DNA of 64,000 bases, from contig CM049311.1 in assembly GCA_026874595.1 (NCBI GenBank), forward strand, positions 11,933,676 to 11,997,675. Reading direction: 5' to 3'. The notes beneath the pieces are model-generated. The model worked only from the letters and a program-made list of their open reading frames with translations. It was not told where the DNA came from and made no database searches. The position numbers were made by a program, and so were the translations under genes. Shown piece by piece: positions 1 through 11,895 of the stretch; the first letter of the stretch is position 1; each line of letters begins with the position of its first letter. Source of the stretch: Sipunculus nudus. Taxonomy: Eukaryota > Annelida > Sipuncula > Golfingiida > Sipunculidae.

Positions 1-1220
1 ACTTCACTGAACCAGAAGATAGTCATCATTTATATAAAGTACCTCCTATCAGAGGATGTCCATTACAGGTTTTATCATTTTTATCAGAAAAATAACCACT
101 GGAATGTCACAGAGCTATAAATAATATACTGAGCCATTTTGGCTGTATGCTATGTTTTCGACGTTTCAAATATTCACTGTCATGGCCAGCGCCATATCGG
201 CCCTTTAACATTACTACCAGGTTAATGGCTATCAGAGTGACTTTACGTCTATGTCTGAGGAACGCATTATAAGGCCCCATGAGGATGCAAATAATTTCGT
301 CATTTTTTACAACTCTTCATGGCCTTCAGGTACACTGTCAATTGACATAAACCAGAATAATTGTTTGCATTTTTAAGGTATATTCTAACAACACCAAACA
401 TGAGCGAGAATAATTCCGTTTTAACTCACCATATTGGAAAACCCCTCCGCATGTTTGTTTATTTTCTGACCGCATGAATACAGGCATTGTTCGAGCGAGT
501 TACTCGACCCAGCCAACTTGTACAGACACAGGATATGATTCGTAACCATAGAGACGGGGTTTCAGTTCGGGATGTGAGTTCACATAGATCCTCTTGTGTT
601 GATTCATATTTCGTCACATAATGTTATGACTATGGGTTGTTTGCCACAATATGAATGCAACATGATGGAAGACCACAGAGATGCATTTATCGATAACGCT
701 TGTATCACGACTCAGGTCATTGCCTACTGAGTCGGGTTGTCGCGGCTATTTAAAGGCTAGTTAGTCAGAGTCAGCTTTCCAGAACATTCACTACTGAGAG
801 TCATTAACGGTTATGTTTGTGTCTATTTATGCCGTCACTTTTCCGAATTTTTACATTCCACAGACAAACAGGTTTACTACATAAATTTTATATAATTCAA
901 ACTACATAGATATATTAATAATTTATTTTTTTTAAATTCTCTAGATCAGACACAAGTATATATGAGTTTAAAACCATTACTGGGAGTTAAACACAGTAAT
1001 TTACATTACATCGTGCCAACCGATCAGCTGAGCAGTGGTCAGTTTGCTAAAAAAATATTAGCTTTAAATGCTGAAAATGTGTAATTCAGGAATAAGAAAA
1101 CTTTCTTAAACAAAAGGTCTATGCATGGGCTTTGTGTAGCACTCTCTGTCAAGTTTATTGTGTAATAGTACTTATTACCATATTCATTTATCATTTATTT
1201 ATTTATAACTACATTATGCA
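1..1220 (+). repeat. Segmental duplication, module O, block A
   Basis: Positions 1-186 and 749-1220 align with 13738-14384 on the same strand. Shared landmarks include a run on 'agaggatgtccattacaggt' near 51, the 'attccacagacaaaca' stretch near 855, and 'ggaataagaaaactttct' near 1090. The alignment is interrupted only by the insertion at 187-748. No open frame survives in both copies, so I read the module as non-coding or fully decayed. The window starts inside the module, so its true left edge is not visible. Confidence 0.85.
187..748 (-). mobile_element. Short non-autonomous DNA transposon, longer copy, 9-bp target duplication
   Basis: This 562-bp insertion is absent from the paralogous site in block B (near 13915-13925). 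It is the reverse complement of the element at 4941-5328, matching at both ends and along much of its length, for example the 'tttgcatcctcat' region. Flanks 178-186 (tgtcatggc) and 749-757 (tttaaaggc) are a diverged 9-bp target duplication, and the empty site reads tgtcttggc. Read in the element's own direction it starts TAGCCG and ends CGCTG, so the terminal inverted repeat is very short. No open frame encodes a transposase. The superfamily is unclear: a 9-bp duplication is typical of Mutator-like elements, but that is only suggestive. Confidence 0.75.
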
Positions 1221-1677
1221 GGGTGGCCTGCACCAGAAGAATACTTTTGTTGTGAGCCGGGCCCTGTGACAGGTATAAAATGAGAAAAAATATGACCAAC
1301 ATGGAAAACGATATATAAATACAAGTTAAAATAAAAATACAAAGGAAACACTAATAAAAATGTAGAACTAATAAAAGATGACATATTCTACTTTAAGATA
1401 ATGAGGTTACCATGTCCATTTGGATAAACTAAGACCTCTTAGAATAGCAACATGGAAACGACTTTGCTCGATACAATAATTTTGTACTCAACAAGAGGCT
1501 AAGATACCGATGCAAGACTGATCTTGTAGAGATGCGATATTTAAACGCTGCAAATCTGGGGCGCACACGATGTTCAAGGAGGGGGCGATATAAAGAGTAC
1601 TACTTGCTGAATGAAGCATCCTTGAAGGACCATAGGAATTATTTGCAGCTGCAAAGACTTTTGATTGGTTTTATGTT
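1221..1677. other. No gene seen; short SINE-tail-like scrap
   Basis: A stretch near 1250-1292 (gggccctgtgacaggtataaaa) resembles the 3' part of the family-1 SINE. The rest is AT-rich with short open frames in several phases and no recognisable product. It has no counterpart in block B, where O joins R directly. Confidence 0.4.
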
Positions 1678-1895
1678 GATGGGGAAGAGCACAGAACTCA
1701 AAACAGATCGTGACTTCGAATATGCCCAGGGCAGTTATAAGCTTGTCCCCTCTGGTGTGGTCGCGGTGCAGGCTTAATGGGAAAGGCATACCCTTGGGCC
1801 ATGTTTCAGAAATGAGTGCGTCTTCGGCAAGTTCTCCGTATTATGACGAAGCAATGTGGACGAATACTCGGCTTAAAAAAATACTTGACATTTTT
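1678..1895 (+). mobile_element. SINE family 1, copy a (diverged)
   Basis: The tRNA-like head is visible as 'agagcacagaactcaaaac', followed by a B-box-like 'gacttcgaat'. After it come the family's body words: 'gcaggcttaatggg', 'gccatgtttcagaaatgag', 'ttatgacgaagcaatgtgg'. These match copies at 8565, 14385 and 23550. The 3' part is missing. An open frame over it (1532-1777) follows the repeat and is not a gene. Confidence 0.7.
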
Positions 1896-3194
1896 CAGAA
1901 GATATCATGAAAGAACCTTACACATAGACCGGCTTTTAGCTTTTTGATCATTTTTGACGCCAATAACAATCCAGAGGACGAAACAAAAGTAACCATAATG
2001 GTCGTAAAATTCTGGCTACGTGCACTTTAAATCTCTTAATGTGCAGGCACTCGCCGGCCGGCGAGACTTGAAAATTTTTCTGGTCGCTTAAAACAATCGA
2101 CCAAAAACAAAATAGGTAGATGAGAGACCTGCTAAGAGATTTCAAATATTTCAATTTTTTGCACCTTCGAAAAGAATGTCGGCCTTCAGGGATTGATCGT
2201 ACATTAAAAATAAAAAAGGAGATCATGTTGGAGTGATAGGGTTACGCCATATGATGTACGAAACTAAGCTTTGTATCCGGTGACAGGATTTAAAGGTTTC
2301 GCTTGGTTCCATTATATTGGACAATCTAGTCGAGGAGCTAGGAAGTGAGACAAACTAGCTTTTTAATTAAACTCACACTCAGTTTCCCCATGGTCCATAC
2401 AGTGTGACACTCGGCGAGTCCGCCTCCTCTGTCAGTCACATTATACATAAACAGCTGGATCACGTCTCCCATGGGACAAGGCCTATGCGCTGGATCCGTC
2501 TGTTTCCCTTTTACGGTAAATTGATTGTATCTGTAAAAATGAATAAAACATAGATAACCCCAGGAAATAAACTCAGTCATATCACATTATTTACTGAAAT
2601 AGCATGCTGTTTTTTTCTAAATTTGTGAGTCATACGTTAATTATTAAAACACAAGCATTTAATATTAAAACACACTTGTGACAAAATGTAGGTGGCGCAA
2701 CAGTTCGTTCGACATTCGCCACAAAACAATATAATGGGCGTCCTCATGCAACATTTAAGTTATGGAGAAAGGCATTTCAGCAAAATGTGGGTAAACGGCT
2801 ATTAAGAGACAGATATATGGTGGGTTACAGACTATAACAGAGTCACAAGAGAGTAATCGATGACAGGTCACAAATTGTTTACTTGAAAGGAAACAAATTA
2901 TTCTAGGAATCAGTGCATCAAGTTGAATTATACATAAGTGAATAACAACCGCATATAGCAAAATACAGCATTTGATGGGTTTGTCCTATTAAGGCGGCAT
3001 TGGTCTTCTGTTCATAGATTTTTGTGGGGGCCTGTTTCTTGAAACATATTTCTTTCTAATAATAAATTTAAGTAGATCCGCTTGATTACGATTCTACTGT
3101 GATCCTCACCATGATCTCCAAGGCAACTGCACAAGTTTTCTCTTGTTCCGTGTTCATAAAATCTGACATAGGGTTAAGAATACCTGTTCAGTTC

Positions 3195-3450
3195 CAAGGC
3201 GTACAGCACAGGATTCATGCCGGGAGATCGATAATTCGAATCTCAGCTAGTGGACGGTCAGTAACTGGCGTCCCACGTCAGTTTATCACTCACAAATGAG
3301 TGCGATTGTTTGGAGCTCCTCTTTGTTAAACCCAGCAACGGGATTGATTACACATCCCTGACCCACAGGTACAGTACACCCAAACTGAGTGACTCCCGGA
3401 AATGGTATGCTACCGCCCTGTCATCTAGTAACAAACTAAAATGTATATAC
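3195..3450 (+). mobile_element. SINE family 1, copy b (diverged)
   Basis: The head reads 'gtacagcacaggattcatg' and the B box 'ataattcgaatctcagc'. Body words follow: 'cactcacaaatgagtgcg', 'cccagcaacgggattgatta', 'ctaccgccctgtcat'. The copy lies inside module P of block A, and I found no counterpart at the matching place in block D. Confidence 0.65.
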
Positions 3451-4397
3451 TTCGGTAAAGTTTGCTTCCCAAAATATAGATGTGGTTATCTTCAAAATGA
3501 TAAATCATCGAGTAGGACAACATATTGTCCGTTACCATTAATAACCAAACTGTGCAATTCACCCTCGATTATTTAGAACAGTAAATATATATTATTATAT
3601 ATTTTGTTGTTGACCAACACGGAGAGATCATGGTTTAGTTTTGTAATAACTCTTTCGCAACTGTTGCTTCATTAATGATCTCCTACTAATGCGTCATCCT
3701 AAAGAAGACAGTTAGATATATTTTAAAATTCATTCAGGTTTGTTTCACCAAACAATACTTTTACATGTTTTTTAAGGTCAGCCATATTACCTTTTTTAAA
3801 TAATAAATAAATTCATATTTTGTACAAAGTGACTCATTAACCAGACCAAAAAAACACAAAGGCTCATTTCAGCTGCCTACACAGAAGATCAGCAAATGAT
3901 GTGTGGAGATAACGTGCTTTTTATCACGGTTAAATTCCATAGACAATGTCTGAACATTCGAGGAACAATATCAGATTACTAGTAAAAATATTTTACACCT
4001 ACACTGTGAAAACGGTACCAAGGCGCAAGAGCGACAACATCACGCATTGATATTTAATTTCAGCTTATTAATTTGATTAGGATTAATCTATAAAAACAGT
4101 TTAAATTTTAAAAAAATACTATGATCAACGGGCCGTGTGCTTAAAACGAAAACACATTTGTTGTTTTAATTTCATTCTAAATGTCTCATTCAAGCATATA
4201 ATTTCCTTTAGATTAGACTAAATTATGGTAATTTAATTGCATCTATAATTGCTACGGTACGCGTATATTTTAATCAGTATTCCCGGGTGCGTGATAATAA
4301 AATGCAAATAGATGTAAAATTGGGGATGTCAGTTTTTAGGTAAAACAGTCAAAGAAAAATCCTCAAATATCTGTTTCAAGAATGTTCTCATTCACAT

Positions 4398-4440
4398 TAA
4401 AGGGGACAAATCACCTATCTGACCTTTATTAACTATACGA
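4398..4440 (+). mobile_element. TTAA-type element end
   Basis: TTAA at 4397-4400 is followed by AGGGGACAAATCACCTATCT. Its complement closely resembles the right end of the 40806-41253 element (gtcagataagtgattgggcc then TCTTTAA). Only one end is convincing here. The block D paralogue near 28228 keeps 'acaaatcacc' but is diverged. Confidence 0.35.
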
Positions 4441-4940
4441 CACTCCATTCAAGGTCGATATTTAGACGAATGGTTTATAAATTGATTTAATACAATGATT
4501 CCATATCAGCCCAGCACTTAGGGTACTAAATGACGTCGAAAATGAAATCGAAAAGTATCACGGGACGTATGACATCACCATGCTCTGTGACGCACTGAAA
4601 AATAATATGGTATCATAAGTGAATTTGAAACAAAAGTTACCCTCGTCTTTTCGGAAAAGTATTGCAAAGAAAAAACGCGGGGCCGGTGCGGGCTTAAACA
4701 GTGGTAAAAATATGGGTCAGGCTGATTTTTTACTACGTTTTGCGAGAAGGGCTGCAGGCGTTTTTTTTATATGTGGGTCTAGTGTCGGACATATATATAA
4801 TAACACGTATTATTATGTGTATGTATTACGTGTATCTGCTTATCATTGACCTGAAAAAATAAAGTTAGGTATTATTAATTTACCGGTCCGGTCTCAACCT
4901 TACATTGTCGACTTCTTGTATCATCCCTCGGCCCTACGGG

Positions 4941-5328
4941 TAGCCGTAACAAACACGACTCAGTGTCATCCTACTGAGTCGTGACACAAGCAAAATTGAG
5001 GACCACCCTGCAAGATCTGGCCACGCTTTATAACCGTTTCTCCGATTACAGTCAGCAGGCAGACCGCAGGCAGAAATCTCCCATACATGCCGAACAATAT
5101 ACGAATATATTGGTTTATTACGGAATATTTCACACACATGTTAGCTGTCGTTGGATAGATAAGAAACTTATTAAAAGGTCTAGTGGGTTTATTTGAAGTG
5201 ACACGATACTTGTAAGCAATGAGGCGTTGTCAAAAATGACAAAAATATTTGCATCCTCATTGGGCCTTATAATGGGATCCTCAGAGTAAGATGTCCAGGC
5301 ACTCTGGCAGGCCAGTGATCTGGCGCTA
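4941..5328 (+). mobile_element. Short non-autonomous DNA transposon, shorter copy, perfect 9-bp target duplication
   Basis: The 388-bp insertion is bounded by ccctacggg at 4932-4940 and again at 5329-5337. The paralogous empty site in block C (20238-20246) has a single ccctacagg in the same context, which confirms both the insertion and the 9-bp duplication. The element starts TAGCCGTAAC and ends CTGGCGCTA, a terminal inverted repeat of about 5 bp. Just inside the left end, 4952-4981 forms a perfect 11-bp stem (CACGACTCAGT ... ACTGAGTCGTG) around an 8-base loop. The inverted, longer relative is 187-748. No coding capacity is visible. Confidence 0.85.
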
Positions 5329-5352
5329 CCCTACGGGCCACGGGATGATATG

Positions 5353-5365
5353 CCCCCCCCCCCCC
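5353..5365. repeat. Poly-C run (13)
   Basis: A C13 run replaces the short 'gccaccctcagg' of the paralogous site near 20261-20273. The homopolymer therefore grew in block A after duplication. Confidence 0.85.
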
Positions 5366-5849
5366 CTCAGGCCAATATAAAGCAATACAGAACAAGCTGG
5401 TGAATAACATATAATTATAACACCAACCAGCTATTACGTAAAGGTGTTTAGTTTCGGAGCCCAGGTGTCGATCAGTGACACCAATACAACAGTTACAATC
5501 ACGAGACAACATCTGATAGGAGTCCGTGTCTTGATATAACATTTCAACACTGTGACATGAGTTATTTTTTTCAATAAAACGTAAATAATCGTATAAAGTA
5601 TACCATAGGCATTTTCCATCCCACTAGTGCCGCCTACCGAAGACTAATCACACTGAATGTTCGGGCCCATTACATTAACAATAAAGGTCTTATTTTGTTA
5701 CATTTCATATGATGGAAGTAAAGATTGAAGTCCTCACGTCATGCCTTTTACTTGTGTTTCATTTTAATTGACAAAACCAGCAAATCCGGCTCATTTGAGC
5801 ACATGCTCTTGATAAAATGTGTTATGTATACATAATGATACCCTTACAA

Positions 5850-6105
5850 AGAATGGTTGTGAGCGATTATAGCTCCACATGCTTAATGGATGGGTAAAAC
5901 AAGCGAGTGCACCTTTTAGGGGTTCTTCGGAGGTTTGACCCAGGATTCGGGGAGTATACACCGAGGGCCCTTTGGTGTGGTAGGAACCAGGCCTGGTTAT
6001 CACAAGAATCCAAATGAAAGGAAGCGTGTACAATCGCACTGTCACGAAGTCCGAATTCAGAATAGAATTATGCAAATGTAAATTCTTAGTTGAGCTGGCA
6101 CATAA
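5850..6105 (+). mobile_element. SINE family 1, copy c
   Basis: Aligns with copies at 21105 and 30440, which occupy the same place at the start of module Q, so this insertion predates the split of those blocks. Body words are 'gcgagtgcacctttta', 'ggggttcttcgg', 'ggccctttggtgtggtag' and 'caggcctggttatcac'. The tRNA-like head is decayed. Confidence 0.7.
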
Positions 6106-6179
6106 GAAACGGAGGCGTTCAAAAATTGTTAAGAATACGCCCCTGAATTACTTACACATTTGTGCCGTCAATACATAAC

Positions 6180-6240
6180 GATATACATTCACACACACAT
6201 ACACACACCCTCACATATAAATATATACACACACATGAAG
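6180..6240. repeat. AC-rich simple repeat
   Basis: Imperfect CA/AC tract with interspersed AT. It lies within the stretch that is extra in block A relative to blocks C and D. Confidence 0.75.
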
Positions 6241-7890
6241 GCGGTTGCTATCGTTGTTCAGAGTGTTTCGCGGCCCTTTTACACACTAAATAAACAAATA
6301 ATATAGCGCAGGATTTTAGTTATATGTTTAATTAACTCTAATAACAATAAATTTGCAAGCAAGTTTATAGATTGATATCGTGTTTTTTAAATATCATACA
6401 GTGAGAGATGTGCTGAATTACGCGGGCTCAACTGTTTCGTGACTTATACTAGAGAGAGCTCCTTGCAGCATGAAGGCAATAACGGTGTATCTATGACCTA
6501 GTATATCGGGCTCAAACCCGTTTGCTGTGCTCGTAGGAGCACGAACAAGCGCGACTATCCCCCCTGTCTCTGATACTACAAGTTAAAATAATGACGTATA
6601 AGGCCATTAAATTTAATTTCATATGACATATTTGATTAAGATAATGCTCATTAATAAATTTCTTTCTAAAATAGCAAAGTACAGACATCTTCTCAAATAG
6701 AAATAGTATTCAAATCACCAACCTGTGTCCACCTGCTATTTGTAGAATGAAAGTGTATATTTTTCAATATTTTTTTAGGAAGCTGCAAGTGACAGGTATA
6801 AATGGCAATAGAGAATTTTACATAAATATCCAGTTCATGTATCTTAAATTTTTTTTGGGCACTACTTTCGGCTCATCTGACGGTAACAGAAGTCCCAGCA
6901 TGAGTGGTTACGTGATTATATCCAATCAGTAGCTGTTAACTGAGGCTGCTTGCATGTGAAACATAAACCTTAAACATGAACTTCCATCCCCTCAGTGGAA
7001 AGGAGGAGATAGAATTGACTATAGTACAATTACTCTTCTGTTTGGGATGTTTGTATTTCATCATCATTCGTGTATCCACCTATCATTTATAGATCATGCT
7101 AATTTGACCTGCTTATGTTGAGGGAATGTTTTTCCATTCTTCTGTGTGTAAGGTTGCCAATTATTATTGGTTAGAATTCCGACCATGTAACAAATCGCAC
7201 AAATCAAACAATTATTGTTTGCATCTAAACTATGGTATTTCAATAGGATAAGGATAAGTATACAGGTTCAAAGTACAAACCTGATCAATCTACTAGGTCA
7301 AATGATGATAAACTAATGTTTAACGAACTTGTGTTAAGTACACTCATACGTACTCTAATACAAGTAAATGATCATGTAAAAAAGATTAACCAATCAGGTG
7401 TGAGACGTATAAGGCATATAAGGCCAAAAAAATTAAAGGTATGGTTCTCAGGCACCGCCCGCATCAATTTTAAACCACCGCATCAAAAATTTTTATTTGA
7501 TTTTCAATAAAAACTTTCCAATTTTGAGCTGCTGCCGCTCCGACATTTCTTTCAAGAAGAAAAAATCATACAATTTCCTTTGTTTTGTAGTGCTTTTACT
7601 TATTTAGCAAATTAAAACTGTTATTTTCATGCTTTCCCTTATCATTTGACATTTTTATCGAAATATACCAAAAAATTTAAAATAAAAAAAAGCGCCCGCC
7701 CGCATTGATTTCTAAAAAAAAGTGCCTGAGAACCATACCTTTTTTTTATTTTGGCCTAAGGTTTGGACATTTTTTATAGTTGACAATATGGCCCAGTGTG
7801 GGTCAAATTCAAAAGCTCCATCCTGTCATAAAATGAACAAGAAGCGGCTTCTCTACAGACTACAGAGGTTACTAACGTGATGTCTACTAC

Positions 7891-8294
7891 CGGCTTCTGT
7901 GGCTCAGGGGTAGAGCACAGGACCCAAAGCCGAGAGGTCCTAATTTCAAAACTCAGCCGAGCAGCGGTGAGAATTTTCCTGGTCGGCCGAAAGCCAGGGC
8001 GAGAGCTCTGCAAAGTTAACGGAAAGGCCGTGCCCCCACCCCTGGCCGTGTATCTCTCACAAACGAATGCGTCTTTTGGGTGTCCTTCAATGTTATGATC
8101 CAGCAATGGGGTTGATCACACACCCGCAGGTGCGGTAGACATCGTGCCTAGGCGACACTAGGTTTCAAAATTATATGCCCCGTCAATTAGTCCAAAACCG
8201 AAATGGATACTCTGCAAACGAACATACTAAGTTTATTTAGACAAGTCAGCATTAAAAATGGAGGCCGTTACCTCCACCTACAAATTAAAAAAAG
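7891..8294 (+). mobile_element. SINE family 1, full-length copy d with target duplications
   Basis: About 404 bp. A-box-like 'tggctcaggggtagagc' starts 20 bp in, followed by 'acaggacccaaagccgagag' and a decayed B box. The non-tRNA body ends with 'ggaggccgttacctccacc' (a self-complementary GGAGG...CCTCC) and an A-rich tail 'aaattaaaaaaag'. Flanks 7879-7890 (gatgtctactac) and 8295-8306 (gatttctacgac) are a diverged target duplication. Block D has the unfilled site near 31865-31880 (gacgactacgacttgg), and block C has the same insertion at 22876. The open frames over it (7774-8106 minus, 7877-8098 plus) are SINE sequence, not genes. Confidence 0.85.
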
Positions 8295-8564
8295 AGATTT
8301 CTACGACAGTAAACTGTTGGAACCTATCTCCCATGACACCAAGGCTAAGCCATTAAACCGTGTGTTTATTCAAGGTACATATGTTTAGGTCAAATAGATA
8401 CATGATAATCCCTCCATCTATCTCACCTCACGCATTTCTCATAAGCCTTTGCGAGAAGATAGTCTTTGATAGGATTTTATTACACCGGACATTTCTGAGT
8501 TTCACTTCACAGTCAATATTTTACAAAAACAATGACAAGAATGACAAGGGTGGTCAAGCTGCAT

Positions 8565-8770
8565 AATAAATGAGAAAGACATGCCCAAGGGCCATGTTTC
8601 AGAAATGAGTGAGCTTTCAGAAAGTTCCTCTGTGTTATGACAAAGCAATTTGAATGATCACATACTTAGGACCCGCAGGTGTAGTAGTCACCGGGCTTAG
8701 TTTACACAGGGTATAAAATGAGAGGATGCTCGTGTCTCCGCCCTGTCACTTAGCCTAAAACCAGAATAAT
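8565..8770 (+). mobile_element. SINE family 1, copy e (5' truncated)
   Basis: Body and 3' part only: 'gccatgtttcagaaatgag', 'ttatgacaaagcaattt', 'gacccgcaggtgtagtagtc', 'cgccctgtcac'. The same copy sits in front of module R in blocks B (14385) and C (23550), so it is an old insertion carried along by duplication. Confidence 0.75.
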
Positions 8771-9292
8771 AAACCGGATAATCAGTGTTTCTACATTAGA
8801 GTGACTTTCAGAGTATCTATCGAGAATTGACCATTTTACACAAGCGAAATTGAAACGTCAAAATTCTACCATCAAATCGCAGCTGTCCAAATATTCAAAT
8901 TGTCCTGGCCACGATAACTGGATTATCTTGATTTACCTGTGGTTTACCAAGTAAATGATTCCTCATATTTAAAAAAAAGTAAATTGTCTTTCATGCGAAG
9001 GCAACGTGTTTTTTGCCGAAGATATATAATGTATACCCGCACATCATATAAGATCACCCGTTCTCCCTGCGGTATGCAAAGTCGCTGATTCGACCATGTA
9101 GGGCACCTTTAGCGACGTCATTTCGTAGTTTCCTTTAAAATTGTGTAAACAATAAACATAATAAACAGAGGGGTTGGCGATCTGTTGAGCTTAGTAATAG
9201 AGTAAAAGACAGGCAATCCATTAGATATATATAAACATATGGGGCTGAGGTGGTGACGAGGTTGGCGGGGGTGGGGTGGGGTATTGGGGATT

Positions 9293-9306
9293 GGGGGGGG
9301 GGGGGG
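9293..9306. repeat. Poly-G run (14)
   Basis: G14, preceded by a G-rich stretch from 9241 with several GGGG groups. This makes a G-quadruplex-prone patch on the plus strand just before the conserved part of module R. Blocks B and C lack it. Confidence 0.85.
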
Positions 9307-10748
9307 CTTCAACCTGACAAAAGACAACAAGACTGGCGATAATGCTAGCGGACATTTAACATAATTCTACCATGATGTATAAGGAGGAAACAGCTCAAGA
9401 CTCATGAGGCCGGCCCTGTCTGTCGGGATTAAGCTCATGTTATTTAGATTTTACAGATTATTCTTAATCCAAGTCTCTCTGTATATATAAATGATAAATG
9501 ACAAACCGCCTGAAGAAAATTAGATCATTATCATGTGACCTTAATTTAAATTTTATTGATAACTTGAAATAAGCAATAGCTCTCTACGTCAGTTGCTTTT
9601 CTTCATGTCCGCTTGGTTTTTTTGTCTAAACTAAAACAGGATGTAAATTAGGTAAGCTGATTAGTCACTTCACGAGGCATTGGTTGATATATATCGGCTT
9701 AAAAACAGATTGCCAGAATGGCATTTTTGCAAATTTAATCAATTATTTTCACGAAGAAGTGCGATTGGATGTCAGACTTGTATATTCTTTTTTGATGGAA
9801 CCCTTGTTATTCCTGTGGGACATTAATGATGCAAGTCTTTTATACCAGCGATGAATGTCACACACAACCCTTCGTTTTGCCAAATATCGTAAGTCTGGTT
9901 GTTTCATGACGTATAAAAAGAACTGTCCCTTGAAATTCATTACTCATTACATTAGTAATGGCCGTGTGTGACTCATAATGTCAAAACATGTCACAATTTG
10001 CTGGTACCCGTCTTCTCGTTAAAACAAGTTTGGTTTTATAAAAAAAAGACGGAAGTATAGGAACATGCGATGAATATTAATTCGATCAATCCCTTTCAGT
10101 ATTAGATGAAGACCATCAGACCTTAGATGAACAAACATAAATGATTTAAGAGAGAAAAGAACTCGTGATAAACGTTAAACTTTATAAGGAATCCCATGGG
10201 CCATTTATATTGTTACCATTCTATTCCTTTCCTTTTTTAATCTTGTTATTTTATATTGAACCCACGTTACACATCATTATTAAATTTCCTTTTTTTTTCG
10301 AACAGTAGAAACTCAAGTGGGTTGGACGGTAAAATACGGCTGTGCTGTCGGGTGAAATTGTGGTCGGTGAGGTCGGTCTAATTCAAAACATCAACCTCGG
10401 GCATTTTCGTATTGCGCCTGAGGCTTATAATAGCATTTTAGGCTGACACATTTTCTCGAAGATTGTTGTTAATTGAATATGATTAATAATAATAATAAAA
10501 TATATATGAGTATATGTGTTTTTATGTGTATATTAATATTGTAAATTTGATAATTATTATTCATTATTATTCTTTAAAAGAAACAAGACCATACATCTAT
10601 CACAGAGACGTTATATGAACTTTTGATTACCTATAGTTAATTGATATGTAGTCGTAAATGAGATTCAATCAGGCAAGTGAAGGAGATGACTTTTAGGTCA
10701 GATGCGATCATGCGAAGGTGGTTCGGTTAGGGTCGTAGCCCTATAGTT

Positions 10749-10964
10749 GATTCCGGTGGGATATTTAAGGGGAATGCCGTGTTCTGTTATTAAGGCCATT
10801 CAGACTCTCAGATTTATATTTCAGATATCAGGGCCTGGCTGGTTCCTGTCCTTCACTATCGGTGGCTCCCCGGGGACCAGCGCCAATGTGTGAGAGAAGA
10901 GCCGCCATGCCGTGTTGTCGCTGATAGGAATGTTTGGGATTATCATCTGCAGTCGTTGTAGGAC
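10749..10964 (+). pseudogene. Possible decayed exon in module R, block A
   Basis: This GC-richer patch in AT-rich surroundings aligns over about 215 bases with 17534-17750, with only a one-base indel near the end. In the frame that is open in block B, this copy has an in-frame TAA early on and a TAG near the end, with many amino-acid-changing differences. That argues against current protein function. I do not recognise the product. It could equally be a regulatory island or a piece of an unknown transposon. Confidence 0.2.
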
Positions 10965-11074
10965 TAAATAATGATTGGAGTAAGCAAGCTGGAAATGCAC
11001 TGTTGATTGGAAAGTTTTTTTAAATTAACTAATTATTTGAGTTCAATTTCAATATGTATTATCAGTTTGATATA

Positions 11075-11091
11075 TGTGTGTGTGTGTGTGT
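11075..11091. repeat. (GT)n microsatellite, short
   Basis: About 8 GT units in 'atatgtgtgtgtgtgtgtgt'. Confidence 0.8.
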
Positions 11092-11842
11092 CTGTCGATA
11101 ATAGGCCTACTGATTAAAATTATTTTAACTGATTATATCTTTATATTAGAGACTTTAGTCATTTAATGCCATTAAAACTTGTAATGTCATATATTGAAAT
11201 TTCTGGAACAAAATACAGTTATGAAAACAGTATATTTTATATATACCAATACCACCTATTTTACGTGACAGTGATTTAAAGATATTATTTTACAAGGGTT
11301 GCATTCTAGGACGCCGGATGATATAATACGTTGCCGTCTACTTATTTCTGAGAAAATCAGCCTTGGGCAAGCCAAATATTGCTTAATCCTTTACAAATGA
11401 AACGCTTTATTTTACATAATGTCTGGTTGCTCAATTAAGATGAATTTGATAGTTTTTTTGTTATTTAGACTAATGAAGCCAGGTGCACTTTGTCTGAATG
11501 TAACATAATAAAAGAAATTATGTTTAAATTGTGTGAAACGTATAGACAAAAAACCCGGCAATATCTTTTATTGATACATATATATATTTCGAGAAATTTT
11601 AATGGCTGTGGTGTATGCAAACACACAAAACCAGTAGTTTGAAGACGCAAAAACTGCTCAGTTAAGGCCCTGTCTCGCTCTGATTGATATAATTTAAGCC
11701 TTTTGTTATTAAACACATTAAAATCTATAGGCTATAATATATACAACTGAGTTGTATAATTATAATGCTCAAGCTGTGGCGTAAGACCATATAGCATTTT
11801 AGTAGTTGTTTATGGCAGGAAACCTTTAGTTTAATTTATATA

Positions 11843-11845
<3 letters not shown>

Positions 11846-11893
<48 letters not shown>
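11846..11893. repeat. (AT)n microsatellite, 48 bp
   Basis: Uninterrupted AT repeat. The paralogous site in block B (18629-18652) has only about half the length, in matching flanks (ttgaatatca on the right). Confidence 0.95.

Positions 11894-11895
<2 letters not shown>

Larger units (their letters stand above)
1890..5850 (+). repeat. Segmental duplication, module P, block A
   Basis: Aligns in order with 25230-29090 (block D). Matching landmarks are the 'ctcgccggccggcgagactt' site (2050 and 25392), the 'tctagtcgaggagctaggaa' site (2325 and 25671), the 'tgaacattcgaggaacaat' site (3950 and 27785), and the 'cagtgacaccaatacaa' site (5474 and 28650). Part (4780-5440) also aligns with 20095-20325 in block C. 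Indels are frequent and stop codons fall in every frame of at least one copy. Conserved GC-richer patches could be remains of exons, but nothing is recognisable. Confidence 0.85.
5850..8570 (+). repeat. Segmental duplication, module Q, block A
   Basis: Aligns with 20990-23550 (block C) and 30325-32115 (block D). Shared landmarks include 'agcgcaggattttagtta' (6305, 21460, and similar at 30898), 'agagatgtgctgaa' (6406), 'gtttatgtttcacaa'-like text, and 'ctacagactacagag' (7856). Block A carries an extra ~120 bp at about 6155-6285, rich in (ac) repeats, that C and D lack. No conserved reading frame was found. Confidence 0.85.

Noticed and set aside
7774-8106. 110-codon frame overlapping a SINE, as a gene
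   Set aside because: It is inside a SINE whose other copies have different stops. The same family gives similar frames at 63474-63722.
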